Program-made: the position numbers and the translations under genes | Shown: positions 25,067 through 34,439 of the stretch, piece by piece | Layout of the letters: each line of letters begins with the position of its first letter | How positions within the stretch are numbered: position 1 is the stretch's first letter | DNA from: Enterovibrio qingdaonensis | GTDB lineage: Bacteria; Pseudomonadota; Gammaproteobacteria; Enterobacterales; Vibrionaceae | NCBI RefSeq assembly: GCF_028683135.1 | Contig: NZ_JAJUBB010000001.1 | Coordinates: forward strand, 124,001 to 188,000 | DNA length: 64,000 nucleotides | Direction: 5' to 3' | The notes under the pieces: model-generated | Database searches by the model: none | Seen by the model: the letters and a program-made list of their open reading frames with translations, nothing else | What the model was told of the DNA's origin: nothing

Positions 25067-26477
25067 AGGGTATCTCCAGAATAAAGGTGGTTGGTGGGCC
25101 AATCAGTGACAATTTGCCCCCCATCCTTTCTATCATTGATTCTACAATTGTCAGACCGAGCCCAAGGCCTCTTTCACTGACAAAAGGCTTACGAATTGTC
25201 TTCCAATCCTTCGCGGTTAACTGTCCCTGATCCTGCACTTTAATCGTCAGGTAACCGTTGTGAATTTGTGCGATGACATTAACGGGTGTCATGCCATATT
25301 TCTTTGCATTGCTGATTAAATTGTCGAGAGACGTGGTAAGCCAGTAGATATTTACTGCAACAGGGCCATCTTCTTTGACCTCAAGACTCACTTCACGTTC
25401 CTCACACAAATAACCAAGCCACTCTTCGAGCGACGGTATCGTCTCTCTTACTAATTGTTGTTGATTCGATTGAAGGTAATCTTTACTCGCTTCTGCAAGT
25501 TGCTTTAACCGCATCGAGTCTTCACATAGCCGTCTGAACTCGTCATAAAGTGGTTCAGGCAGGCTATCAAATTTTCGACGAAAACCTTCAACGGTCATCG
25601 ACAAACTTGCAATCGGTGTCCTAAGTTCATGGGTCAAGATCTGCAAGACCAACATACGTTCTTGAATAAGACGACGTTTAACTGTCCAGCGGTTGAATAC
25701 CCAACCCGCAATCCAGAGAATGTTAACGACCGCCAAACCAATGACGAGATGCGACCAATAAGATGGAGCTTGTTGCTGATTCCAGCAGACATTACCGATC
25801 CTTGATAGACAATACCCTTTATTATCTGTCGGAGAAGCGAGAAGATCTAACCGCTCCAGCAATGGCATCCACTCGTCTGCAGAATAGACACGATATTCGC
25901 TCCCTTTCCTCAACCACAGCTCATCATCCGACAACAGTGTCTCAGCACCGCCATTTAATGCATTTATCCCATGTTCAGGCATGCGTTGAAGCTGACCTAA
26001 CAGTGTTTCTGGTGGTGCTAACAGTCGTTCTTTTATATGAAAGAAACGCAGCAACTCATCTCTACGCTCTGGGAACTTCTCAACGTATTTCGCCGCATAA
26101 CTTCCCCCACCAGGATGGATTAAGTTTGAACGAGAAAACCAGACTGAAGGCAAGCGTGTGTTAAAACACATTGCTCGCGTAAAGACGAGAGGATCTGTCA
26201 CCAAAGGACTTACAGGCCATGGGCCCTTGCACTTTTGTGCTGCTTGGTAGAGACGTTTAAGATCCTTTAAGGGATATTGCGTCGACTGCGGTAACAAACT
26301 ATCCGAGACCAACAGTGCTTTAGGATATTCACTGTGAATTGCGTTGAGCGAATATTCGGCAATTGGCTTTTCACGCAACAGCGAATCCCTGAACTTATTA
26401 AGCTGTTCAGGAAAAGAAGCATTTGCCCACGCGGGTAAGTGGACGATAAGGAAAAAGGCAGCCAAGAACTTTCGCAT
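25038..26477 (-). CDS. vxrA: Sensor histidine kinase VxrA
   Basis: This 479-residue kinase has a signal peptide, a periplasmic sensor domain (about 20-240), one transmembrane helix (about 243-262), a HisKA domain with phospho-acceptor His283 (LTHELRTPIASL), then a HATPase_c domain (NLISNAKKYGM, ERGLGLGLTIV). The sensor holds Cys83, Cys104, Cys223 and Cys231, which could form disulfides, and a HPGGGSYAAKYV loop like that of V. cholerae VxrA. It is the first gene of vxrABC and follows pntAB on the same strand, a neighbourhood I also recall from V. cholerae. Confidence 0.88.
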   Translation of the reverse strand: MRKFLAAFFLIVHLPAWANASFPEQLNKFRDSLLREKPIAEYSLNAIHSEYPKALLVSDSLLPQSTQYPLKDLKRLYQAAQKCKGPWPVSPLVTDPLVFTRAMCFNTRLPSVWFSRSNLIHPGGGSYAAKYVEKFPERRDELLRFFHIKERLLAPPETLLGQLQRMPEHGINALNGGAETLLSDDELWLRKGSEYRVYSADEWMPLLERLDLLASPTDNKGYCLSRIGNVCWNQQQAPSYWSHLVIGLAVVNILWIAGWVFNRWTVKRRLIQERMLVLQILTHELRTPIASLSMTVEGFRRKFDSLPEPLYDEFRRLCEDSMRLKQLAEASKDYLQSNQQQLVRETIPSLEEWLGYLCEEREVSLEVKEDGPVAVNIYWLTTSLDNLISNAKKYGMTPVNVIAQIHNGYLTIKVQDQGQLTAKDWKTIRKPFVSERGLGLGLTIVESMIERMGGKLSLIGPPTTFILEIPCDPNNAVTH

Positions 26478-26565
26478 GCCGTGAGATTAGCATCAAAATA
26501 TCCCTGATTGTCAGTACTTTGTCAGACTAAGCCACGAAGATCGCGCAATCGTCCATTAAGTGCAC

Positions 26566-26592
26566 AAAAAAGGCCAGCAAATGCTGGCCTTT
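26566..26592 (-). terminator. Terminator of pntAB
   Basis: AAAGGCCAGCA and TGCTGGCCTTT form an 11-bp stem with a 2-nt loop. On the minus strand it runs into TTTTTTG. It is a strong intrinsic terminator 25 bases after pntB. Confidence 0.92.
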
Positions 26593-26616
26593 CAAACAGG
26601 TTAAGTGATGTTTGAT

Positions 26617-28002
26617 TTAGATTGCTTTCGCAATCGCGTCTACTGACTCTTTCGCATCACCAAACAACATTGCCGTGTTCTCTTTAAAGAACAGCGGGTT
26701 TTGAACACCTGCGTAACCAGTATTCATAGAACGCTTGAACACGATAACGTTTTTCGCATTCCATACTTCCAATACAGGCATGCCTGCGATTGGGCTGTTT
26801 GGATCTTCCATCGCCGCAGGGTTGACCGTGTCATTCGCACCGATAACCAGAACGGTATCTGTCTCTGGGAAATCTTCGTTGATCTCGTCCATTTCCAGAA
26901 CGATGTCATACGGCACTTTTGCTTCTGCGAGAAGAACGTTCATGTGACCTGGTAGACGACCCGCTACTGGGTGAATACCAAAGCGAACATTGATTCCTTT
27001 TGCACGAAGTTTCTCCGTAATATCCTGAACAGGATATTGAGCTTGAGCAACTGCCATGCCGTATCCTGGAGTGATGATTACGTTCTTAGAGTCTTTCAGC
27101 ATTTCAGCTACGTCTTCTGCTGACACTTCACGGTGCTCGCCGTATTCAACATCTTCTGACACTGAAATCTCTTGGCCAAAACCACCAGCAATAACACTGA
27201 TGAAAGAGCGGTTCATCGCCTTACACATGATGTAAGACAGAATCGCACCTGAAGAACCTACCAGCGCACCGGTAACAATCAGAAGATCGTTAGCCAGCAT
27301 AAAGCCTGCTGCTGCCGCTGCCCAACCCGAGTAGGAGTTCAGCATTGAAACAACCACTGGCATATCCGCACCACCGATTGATGCCACCAAGTGGTAACCG
27401 AATGCAAACGCAATCAGTGTCATTACAATCAGTGCAAACGTGCTGCCGTCTGCTTTCACGAAATAAATCATCAGAAGGGTTGAAACAACCACGGCTGCCA
27501 GATTCATTTTGTGTTTGTGAGGAAGGTTTAGCGGAGAAGATGAAATAACACCACGAAGTTTACCGAATGCGACGATTGAGCCTGTAAAGGTTACCGCACC
27601 GATGAACACACCAAGGAACACTTCAACCATATGGATAACGTGCTCTGTGTGCGCAAATTCACCTGAGTATACTGGTGGATCGAAGTAGCTGTTGAAGCCA
27701 ACCAGAACCGCTGCCATACCCACGAAGCTGTGAAGGATTGCAACCAACTCTGGCATTTCTGTCATTTCTACTTTGCGAGCGTAGAAAATACCAATGCTAC
27801 CACCGATGACCATTGCAACGATGATCATGCCAAACCCTTGCGAGTGTGGACCAAAAATCGTTGCAATCAACGCTATCGCCATACCTGCGATACCGTAATA
27901 GTTACCTGAACGGGCTGTTGTTTGCTTTGAAAGGCCAGCCAAACTCAGGATGAAAAATAGTGCAGCAACAATATACGCTGCTTGTGCTAGTCCTGCAGAC
28001 AT
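26617..28002 (-). CDS. pntB: NAD(P) transhydrogenase subunit beta PntB
   Basis: This 461-residue membrane subunit of proton-translocating transhydrogenase, with PntA, moves hydride from NADH to NADP using the proton gradient. About nine helices occupy residues 1-265 and a cytosolic NADP domain follows: [13 protein letters not shown] (dinucleotide fold), [20 protein letters not shown] and [12 protein letters not shown] are intact. Length matches E. coli PntB (462). It starts 15 bases after pntA. Confidence 0.96.
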   Translation of the reverse strand: MSAGLAQAAYIVAALFFILSLAGLSKQTTARSGNYYGIAGMAIALIATIFGPHSQGFGMIIVAMVIGGSIGIFYARKVEMTEMPELVAILHSFVGMAAVLVGFNSYFDPPVYSGEFAHTEHVIHMVEVFLGVFIGAVTFTGSIVAFGKLRGVISSSPLNLPHKHKMNLAAVVVSTLLMIYFVKADGSTFALIVMTLIAFAFGYHLVASIGGADMPVVVSMLNSYSGWAAAAAGFMLANDLLIVTGALVGSSGAILSYIMCKAMNRSFISVIAGGFGQEISVSEDVEYGEHREVSAEDVAEMLKDSKNVIITPGYGMAVAQAQYPVQDITEKLRAKGINVRFGIHPVAGRLPGHMNVLLAEAKVPYDIVLEMDEINEDFPETDTVLVIGANDTVNPAAMEDPNSPIAGMPVLEVWNAKNVIVFKRSMNTGYAGVQNPLFFKENTAMLFGDAKESVDAIAKAI

Positions 28003-28017
28003 TCTTTGCTACTCCTA

Positions 28018-29568
28018 TTAATCTTTACGGAACATTTCAAGCATACGCTTGGTAACGGTAAAGCCACCAAAGATGTTAATGCTTGCAATGAGAACCGCGA
28101 TAAACGCGAGGAAGGAAACGAGTCCGTTCCCCTGACCGATTTGTAATAACGCACCCACAACGATAATGCCGGAGATTGCGTTTGTTACAGACATCAAAGG
28201 CGTATGCAACGCATGCGTGACATTCCAAACCACGTAATAACCCACAACACACGCCAATACGAATACCGTGAAGTGAGAAAGGAAAGCAGGAGGCGCAACA
28301 GAAGCAACCCAGCCGAATGCGCCTAGCGCAGCGACTAGACCAACAATTTTCTTAGTTGGAGAGGTTGGTTCTTCAACTTTTGGCTCTTTTGCGACAGGCG
28401 CAGGTTGAGCTTGAGGCTGTGCAGAAACTTGAATTGGTGGCGCAGGCCATGTGATCTCACCGTCTTTAACAACAGTCACACCACGTAGTACAACATCTTC
28501 AAAATCGATATCGATGTTGCCATCTTTCTCTTTGCAGAGAAGCTTCATCAGGTTGACAAGGTTTGTGCCGTAAAGCTGGGAAGACTGAGTAGGCAGACGA
28601 CCAACCATGTCGGTGTAACCAATGACTTTCACACCGTTCGGCGTGGTAATCACTTTGTCAGCTTCTGTGTATTCACAGTTACCGCCATTAGCCGCTGCAA
28701 GGTCAACAATCACACTACCCGCTTTCATGGAATCAACCATTTCCTTGGTAACCAACTTAGGAGCCGGGCGACCAGGGATTAGCGCAGTGGTAATAATGAT
28801 ATCAACGTCTTTCGCTTGTTCTGCATAAAGTTCAGCCGCTTTACGGTTAAACTCGTCAGACATTTCTTTTGCGTAGCCGTCACCACTACCTGCTTGCTCT
28901 TCGAATTCCACTTTCAGGAATTCAGCACCCATACTTTCAACTTGTTCTGCCACTTCAGGGCGAACGTCAAACGCACGGACGATAGCACCAAGGCTACCTG
29001 CAGCACCGATAGCAGCAAGACCTGCAACACCAGCACCTGCAACAAACACTTTTGCAGGTGGTACTTTACCAGCAGCGGTAATTTGCCCCGTAAAGAAGCG
29101 ACCAAATTCATGTGCTGCTTCAACAACCGCACGGTAACCTGCGATGTTTGCCATTGAACTCAACGCATCCAGTGCTTGAGCGCGCGAAATTCGCGGTACA
29201 GCATCCATGGCGAGAACGTTAATCTTCTTCGTCGTCAATTGCTGCATCAATTCTTCGTTCTGGGCAGGCCAGATGAAGCTAACAAGGGTTCCACCCTCTT
29301 TAATGCGCGCAATTTCGTCAATGCCGGTTTCGTCATTCTTAACCGGTGCATTCACTTTAAAGATGATATCTGATTGCCAAACCGTGTCGGCATCAACAAC
29401 CTTAGCACCAGACTCTTCAAAGGCCGCATCATCAAAGCTGGCGAGAACGCCGGCACTTTTTTCAACGACAACATCGAAGCCCATTTTTATTAGCTGCTCA
29501 ACCGTTTTAGGTGTGGCAGCAACTCGCGTTTCATGCGCAAGTATTTCTTTTGGAACACCAATTTGCAT
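28018..29568 (-). CDS. pntA: NAD(P) transhydrogenase subunit alpha PntA
   Basis: This 516-residue subunit has two alanine-dehydrogenase-like NAD-binding lobes (MQIGVPKEI opening, [18 protein letters not shown] at about residue 173 as the Rossmann loop), a Pro/Ala/Gln-rich linker near 395-420 and a C-terminal membrane part of three or four helices. It binds NADH and passes hydride to NADP on PntB. Length and order match E. coli PntA. It is the first gene of pntAB. Confidence 0.96.
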   Translation of the reverse strand: MQIGVPKEILAHETRVAATPKTVEQLIKMGFDVVVEKSAGVLASFDDAAFEESGAKVVDADTVWQSDIIFKVNAPVKNDETGIDEIARIKEGGTLVSFIWPAQNEELMQQLTTKKINVLAMDAVPRISRAQALDALSSMANIAGYRAVVEAAHEFGRFFTGQITAAGKVPPAKVFVAGAGVAGLAAIGAAGSLGAIVRAFDVRPEVAEQVESMGAEFLKVEFEEQAGSGDGYAKEMSDEFNRKAAELYAEQAKDVDIIITTALIPGRPAPKLVTKEMVDSMKAGSVIVDLAAANGGNCEYTEADKVITTPNGVKVIGYTDMVGRLPTQSSQLYGTNLVNLMKLLCKEKDGNIDIDFEDVVLRGVTVVKDGEITWPAPPIQVSAQPQAQPAPVAKEPKVEEPTSPTKKIVGLVAALGAFGWVASVAPPAFLSHFTVFVLACVVGYYVVWNVTHALHTPLMSVTNAISGIIVVGALLQIGQGNGLVSFLAFIAVLIASINIFGGFTVTKRMLEMFRKD

Positions 29569-29890
29569 AGTTAGTCCCTGACTATTGGCAGTGTAAGTAA
29601 TTTGTTTGTAGCGAACTGATAAGGCTTAATCAAGTACTTCTGTAGGAAAAATACCAAAATAATCAACATTCAACCCTAATACGAGCTAATTTTAATGACT
29701 TTTAGTAATAAAATAACGCCATTTGTTCATGGACGGAGGTCAGACCTTTGCTACCACAATCAAACCAAATCGTTGATTAAACTATCATTCAACGCACAAT
29801 CGATGGATAATTCATCAAATCCGTTTAAGAATTCAAATCAAAGAGATACTTTTGACCGAAATCGATTACAAATGCGTTGATCTTGGTCAC
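29569..29890. other. Intergenic region between pntA and the HlyU-family gene
   Basis: These 322 bases hold the pntAB promoter and the downstream side of the HlyU-like gene. I see no coding region, repeat or clear terminator in it; the HlyU-like stop has no obvious hairpin behind it. Confidence 0.5.
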
Positions 29891-30166
29891 CTAGCTAAAC
29901 ATTCTTTCGCCCATTTGATCGATAAATAGTTGAGACTTCTTCAGCATTAAGTCATTGGCTCCCTCTTCACTCGGTAGAAGATCGGAACGAATAAAAGTAT
30001 GCGTCTGTGTTTCTCCCTCGATGTCTTTGCAAATTCGGCCGCAGATACGAAATTGGCCGCCTTCTGATTTCGCTTCGGGGTAGATCAAAAATCCTTTGTA
30101 TTCTGTTGGCTCTACGGTTTTTGCATTTTCTTCTTTTGAGCCGAACAGCCAGCTAAATAAGCCCAT
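29891..30166 (-). CDS. HlyU-family protein (PF10115 type)
   Basis: This 91-residue cytosolic protein starts MGLFSWLFGSKEE and contains YKGFLIYPEAKSEGGQFRI, GRICKDIEG and FIRSDLLPSEEGANDLMLKK, which is the pattern of the small proteins annotated as transcriptional activator HlyU in vibrios (a different family from the ArsR-type HlyU). The activator role is weakly founded. I reject an 79-codon upstream extension because it lacks family similarity and the internal ATG has AGGAAAGTGAG ahead of it. A DUF1127 gene lies upstream on the same strand, separated by a terminator. Confidence 0.85.
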   Translation of the reverse strand: MGLFSWLFGSKEENAKTVEPTEYKGFLIYPEAKSEGGQFRICGRICKDIEGETQTHTFIRSDLLPSEEGANDLMLKKSQLFIDQMGERMFS

Positions 30167-30357
30167 GATAATTATCTCACTTTCCTGAATGGGAACCTTA
30201 TAGTGACGAAGACGGTATAACTTGTCTATACAAAGCGAAGGGCAACGGTTGACGGTATTGGACAACACGTACTGGTGGAAGCGTGAAGTTAGGCGTGTCG
30301 ATAGTCCGGGATGGCGCAAAAACGCGAGTTGAGGAGAACAACGGATCGTCCAAAAAC

Positions 30358-30387
30358 AAAAAAGCGCGGTGTATAAGCCGCGCTTTT
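30358..30387 (-). terminator. Terminator of the DUF1127 gene
   Basis: AAAAGCGCGG and CCGCGCTTTT form a 10-bp stem with an 8-nt loop. On the minus strand it ends in TTTTTTG. It separates the DUF1127 gene from the HlyU-family gene. Confidence 0.9.
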
Positions 30388-30410
30388 CAAATCGGTTGGA
30401 CACTGTGAAT

Positions 30411-30602
30411 TTAACGGATTAAACCAATATCTCGTTTGATGTGGTCCGGCAAATCTGAGGTGGACAACATCATTTTACTTTTTTGCTTACTGCGAAGCAC
30501 ATCCAGTGCGTGGAAAATCAATCCTTTGAAAGAAACCGCATAGCTTTTATTCGTTGTACTCTCCGAAGCATATGCCTCAGCAAAGTTAACTGCCTGCGTC
30601 AT
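30411..30602 (-). CDS. DUF1127 protein
   Basis: This 63-residue protein ends in LSTSDLPDHIKRDIGLIR, the DUF1127 signature (LxDLxDHxLRDIGLxR). Short DUF1127 proteins bind RNA or modulate small-RNA and phosphate/C-N responses in other proteobacteria; the role here is unknown. The N-terminal half is variable, as usual for the family. It stands alone with its own terminator. Confidence 0.88.
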   Translation of the reverse strand: MTQAVNFAEAYASESTTNKSYAVSFKGLIFHALDVLRSKQKSKMMLSTSDLPDHIKRDIGLIR

Positions 30603-30860
30603 GACATTCTCACTGTTGATTGTTTTTTCAGGTTAAATTCTAAGCGTTACCATGCACGAGTAAAAATGACTTAAACTATCCTTTATCATTAGTTTTTCTT
30701 ATCTGAATTCACATTCCGTTTGCGCGGGCACTCCTAGAATACGCTAATAGTTTCAGTGACTTCCTCCTACGCTAGACACTTTCCCATTATTAATATTTAT
30801 TTATCAATCCATTTCCATTTTGGTAACATTTGTCTTTAACAACGGATTGTAGAGGCCACT

Positions 30861-31793
30861 TTGCTCGCATTAATCGCCAAACACTCGTCATTGTTCTTAC
30901 TCAGTGGGGCAATCTTAGGGTTTTCGTTTCCATCAATGTCATCAGCGTTACTTCCCGCTCTACCCTATATATTATTTATGCTGATGCTTTTCACCCTTAT
31001 CGGTATTGACCAAAAGGCGTTGGTCGCGTCATTAGCAAAACCTGACGCATGGCGATATGCACTTGTTCATGCTGCGTTGACTACACTAATCGTCAGCGGC
31101 ATTGCCATTTCTCTTGATGCAAGCCCACCTCTGTTGATCGCTCTCGTCGCCGTGTGTGCTACTGGCAGCCTCTTTGCTACTCCCGCAATCGTTAGGAGCG
31201 TCGGTTTTAATCCGCTCGCTGCCATGGCTTTCACCATTGCCAGTACGCTGATGATGCCAATCGTACTGTTTGTTAATCTGACTCTGTTTAGTGACGACTC
31301 GTTCTCACTGGACATGAAAGAGTACGTTGTTCGCTTACTCATATTTATCTTTGGCCCTATGCTGCTTTCCTACCTTATCCGCAAGCACGCACCTCAGGAG
31401 AAGTTGTCTCGCGTTCATGGGAAAATCGCGCAGTTCACGATTGTATTGGTGTTTAGCTTTCCGTTTGGGCTAAGTGGGCAATACCGGTGGCTTTGGGAAG
31501 AAGATCGATCGTTTGCGCTGATCACAATGGCGATCGCCTTTATGATCTGTGTGTCCTTTTTCCTCATTGGTTTGCTTGTGTTTTGGAGAAAGGGAAAAGA
31601 GGCCGCGTTCGTCGCAGCAATTACTTCGGGGAATAGAAATGTGTTACTCACCTATTCCGTCGCAGGCGTGTTTTTAGGTCCACTTTACCTGCCTTTGATA
31701 GGGGCTTTACAACTACCGACTTACATACAGCCGTTTGTCGTCAAATTTTTCGTTAATCGAAGTCGAAATACCATCAAGCAACCTGTGGCTTGA
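30861..31793 (+). CDS. BASS/arsenite-permease-like transporter
   Basis: This 310-residue inner-membrane protein has about nine or ten helices, of the bile acid:sodium symporter (BART) superfamily. Helix-break motifs are seen at VAVCATGSLFATPAIVRSVG (first half) and ITSGNRNVLLTYSVAG (second half), the two crossed-helix sites of this fold. It begins at TTG with AGAGG 5-6 bases ahead. The substrate is unknown; relatives move organic anions or sodium-coupled metabolites. It is monocistronic. Confidence 0.78.
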   Translation: MLALIAKHSSLFLLSGAILGFSFPSMSSALLPALPYILFMLMLFTLIGIDQKALVASLAKPDAWRYALVHAALTTLIVSGIAISLDASPPLLIALVAVCATGSLFATPAIVRSVGFNPLAAMAFTIASTLMMPIVLFVNLTLFSDDSFSLDMKEYVVRLLIFIFGPMLLSYLIRKHAPQEKLSRVHGKIAQFTIVLVFSFPFGLSGQYRWLWEEDRSFALITMAIAFMICVSFFLIGLLVFWRKGKEAAFVAAITSGNRNVLLTYSVAGVFLGPLYLPLIGALQLPTYIQPFVVKFFVNRSRNTIKQPVA

Positions 31794-31867
31794 CCGTATT
31801 GAAGAGCAATTTACTTAAACGTACCTGATGGGCCCTCTGTCAGGTCGTTAATAGGTAGTTCTCGTCG

Positions 31868-31963
31868 TCACATGGCCGCTGGCACGAAGTAAACCAATGA
31901 AACCCATGCAGCAAGCCAAAAAGCGATTAATCCAAAATCTAACCAATCACGTTTCTCAACCAT
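31868..31963 (-). CDS. Tiny single-span membrane protein
   Basis: This 31-residue open frame is preceded by a near-perfect AGGAGG 4-5 bases from its ATG. The product starts with a charged MVEKRDW head, then a single hydrophobic span (about residues 9-29, with several Trp and Phe), ending AAM. It has the size and composition of small inner-membrane proteins that act as subunits or modulators (CydX-, KdpF-type), but it does not match one I know. It lies tail to tail with the BASS-like transporter. The coding call rests on the ribosome-binding site and hydrophobic pattern. Confidence 0.65.
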   Translation of the reverse strand: MVEKRDWLDFGLIAFWLAAWVSLVYFVPAAM

Positions 31964-32156
31964 AGAGCCTCCTCAATCGTTGCTATTCACTATATCGGCG
32001 AAAAATATTGAAACTGTAATATTTCAAAACCACTTTTTCATAGACGGCAAAAACTGGCTTTGTTTCAATTCCAATGCAAAATTCAGGCTCAAAGTGTGAA
32101 GTGAACATATTTTCGCGGTAAAAGGGATAAATGCGACGAGTTAAATCAACTACTTG

Positions 32157-32199
32157 TACCCAAATAACCTGAAAGTAAGGTAATCAGGTCATTTGAGTA
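32157..32199. repeat. Intergenic inverted repeat with TACCCAAAT ends
   Basis: TACCCAAATAACCTG is mirrored by CAGGTCATTTGAGTA with two G-T-type mismatches around a 13-nt loop. It lies in non-coding DNA downstream of the 5'-nucleotidase gene. It shares TACCCAA ends with the 3103-3158 element, suggesting one dispersed repeat family. Confidence 0.6.
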
Positions 32200-32240
32200 T
32201 GAGGCATTCTCTTTTGCCGAGTAATTACAATGCGCGGATG

Positions 32241-33968
32241 TTATTCAAGGATGATTGATAGTTGCTCGGAGGGTGGCACAAGTTCATGGCAACTGCGCGC
32301 ATATTCGATAAAACTGTCTGACAAAATTACATCAATCGACTGTGGCGGTTGGGAAAGGTGCTTCAAGGAGTCATAACCTTCCTTTCCTTGCGACGTATAC
32401 GCAGACGACACCGCATGGTAGGTTTTTTCCATGATAACGTCACTCCAGTGACCTGTCTTGTCTCGGTATTTCAGCGCAGTGATACGCTCACCTTTTGGCT
32501 TAGACACTTGATAGGTAAACTTCAACCCTGCCGTATAAGGGAAGCTTCCATCACCTGTGCCTTCCACGCCATTGTTCAATGCATTGTCTATGGCACCTTC
32601 AATGGCTTGTTTTACCTGCAAGCCTGTCGGTTTGTAGAGCATGATATCTATGGCAAACGGCAACAACCTGCCAGCCACCTCTGCCGCCGTCAGTTTGCCT
32701 TTCTCAAGGCTTACTCGCACACCACCAGCATTGTGTATCGCAAAATCAACATGGTGGCCACGTTGCTCGGCTGAATACATGAGTCCTTCGCAGACAAGCG
32801 GCGCGATTTGGCTGGCTCCTTTCTCATCCGGAACACGAAGGTGGCGAAGTCTTTCTGGAACTTGAGTGACAACGTCACGCTTTAGCTTTTCAACGGCAGG
32901 ACGATACCTTTCATTCAACACCGATTTTAGCGATTCATCGCCACGACAGTGAACGACATTAGGCTGAGTAAGAAGATACGACTTGGCGCGTTCAAACGTT
33001 TCTGCTGGCAAAGACTGGTCCCAAGAGGTATCCATTGCCAAGCTTCTTCCTAACATCAGGACATTGCCGCCTGAATAGCTATCAATGCCACCACACGCAT
33101 TAAGTGTGACCTCTAGCCTCCCCAACGCCAATGCATGGCAACCCGCTTGAACCACCAGTGTTTGATTAATATGACGACCATACGGACCCATATCCCCAAG
33201 CCCTAGGTTAGAAAAGTCACCCTGTAACACATGGCTGTGTCCGCCAACAATAAGCGAGAGCCCTTCGACTTCTTCGGCTATCTTCAAGTCTTGGTCATAG
33301 CCCAGATGACTGAGCAATATGATATGGGGGGTTTTGTGGTGTTGGTGAATATAGTTCACCGTATTGATGATGGTCTGTTTGGCATTAATGAATGGTGTGT
33401 CTGCATCAGGCATCGCGATATCTGCCATTTTGTCTAATGCAACACTGAAAATCGCTACCTCTTGGTCTCCGATTGGCTTAAGGAGTACTTCTGCAGCCAA
33501 ATTGTCTGGGTTGTAGGCGAGTAAATTGCTTTTCCCCTTCACCGGGAAAGCTTTGTCCGGGCTTTCGCCACTGACATCCCAATTTCCGGCCAGCAAGGGA
33601 AAGTCTATTTGGTCGAGAAACTTTGAAACCGCGGCATTACCCAAATCAAGTTCATGATTCCCCAAAGCCATGGCATCAGGGGCCAACTGATTAAGCATAA
33701 CGGCATTGGCTTCGCCTTTAAACAAGCTGTAGTAAAGCGTTCCTTGAAAGCAGTCTCCCGCATGCAGAAAAAGGAAGCCATCCGTCGATTCGGCAGCTTG
33801 TTGTTTGAATTGATTCACTACGGTCGCAATGCGAGCAAATCCACCTACGTTGGCGTAAACACGGTCTTCAAGACAAGGTATTGCAAGCGAGATCGGGGTA
33901 GGTTCAAAATGCGAGTGTGTATCGTTGACGTGCGCGATAGCGAGCTTTATTGGTTTTGTTCTAAGCAT
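32241..33968 (-). CDS. 5'-nucleotidase / UDP-sugar hydrolase family enzyme
   Basis: This 575-residue two-domain enzyme has an N-terminal calcineurin-like metallophosphatase domain with AHVNDTHSH, LHAGDCFQGT, ALGNHELDLG and GGHSHVL metal-binding blocks, and a C-terminal 5'-nucleotidase domain (AIHNAGGVRVSL, DGSFPYTAGLKFTY, SSAYTSQGKEGYDS substrate residues). It should remove phosphate from nucleotides or related esters. Unlike UshA and CpdB it has no signal peptide, starting directly MLRTKPIKLAIAHV, so it is predicted to be cytosolic. It is monocistronic. Confidence 0.88.
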   Translation of the reverse strand: MLRTKPIKLAIAHVNDTHSHFEPTPISLAIPCLEDRVYANVGGFARIATVVNQFKQQAAESTDGFLFLHAGDCFQGTLYYSLFKGEANAVMLNQLAPDAMALGNHELDLGNAAVSKFLDQIDFPLLAGNWDVSGESPDKAFPVKGKSNLLAYNPDNLAAEVLLKPIGDQEVAIFSVALDKMADIAMPDADTPFINAKQTIINTVNYIHQHHKTPHIILLSHLGYDQDLKIAEEVEGLSLIVGGHSHVLQGDFSNLGLGDMGPYGRHINQTLVVQAGCHALALGRLEVTLNACGGIDSYSGGNVLMLGRSLAMDTSWDQSLPAETFERAKSYLLTQPNVVHCRGDESLKSVLNERYRPAVEKLKRDVVTQVPERLRHLRVPDEKGASQIAPLVCEGLMYSAEQRGHHVDFAIHNAGGVRVSLEKGKLTAAEVAGRLLPFAIDIMLYKPTGLQVKQAIEGAIDNALNNGVEGTGDGSFPYTAGLKFTYQVSKPKGERITALKYRDKTGHWSDVIMEKTYHAVSSAYTSQGKEGYDSLKHLSQPPQSIDVILSDSFIEYARSCHELVPPSEQLSIILE

Positions 33969-34055
33969 GGATCCCTTTATTGCGTAGGCGCAAAATCAAA
34001 GTGTATCAGATCCAGATCTTAGTTCACATACATCACAGTTATGTTGCACTGCTAC

Positions 34056-34319
34056 TCATTGAAAAAGCGTTATCGACACGAGTTTTGCGCCAGCCCCCAA
34101 AGACAAGCTCAACATGGCAGCGTACCACCATTTCATTTCGTCTTTAGAGAGGCTACGGATATGAAAAAGTACGACGTTTACACGGTGCCAATTGTGCGTT
34201 CGACTCGCGTACTGGAACGCACAACGAACCAGCATCAACACGCCAGTGAGAAGCAGTACGGTTTCTATCGCATGCGCAATGATTTGGAGCAAAAGCCAGT
34301 CTTCCTGTCCAGAAACCAA
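34056..34319 (-). CDS. Possible small membrane protein, two hydrophobic segments
   Basis: The open frame could encode up to 87 residues with two hydrophobic stretches (about residues 9-35 and 65-85). The only starts are TTG codons; one at 34292 has AGGAAG about 10 bases upstream, the first lacks a site. The opposite strand carries a short frame with its own site (ATG at 34161), so the coding strand is not certain. It lies between pirin and nucleotidase genes. I keep it as a weak call because of the hydrophobic pattern. Confidence 0.35.
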   Translation of the reverse strand: MVSGQEDWLLLQIIAHAIETVLLLTGVLMLVRCAFQYASRTHNWHRVNVVLFHIRSLSKDEMKWWYAAMLSLSLGAGAKLVSITLFQ

Positions 34320-34439
34320 ACATAGCCACTAAAACAAATACACGATCTTAGATCAACAATTTGTTTACATCTCAGCCAATGGTTGTGATGCCTGAAGAGT
34401 TCCTTGTATTGGAAGACCAGCGTTTGATCCACAAATCGC

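Noticed and set aside
30167-30403. N-terminal 79-codon extension of the HlyU-family gene
   Set aside because: The family begins at MGLFSWLF, the internal ATG has a good site, and the extension overlaps the upstream gene's terminator.
34041-34325. 94-residue plus-strand frame
   Set aside because: Its first 40 codons have no site or pattern. Only the part from 34161 has a weak case, noted as a finding.
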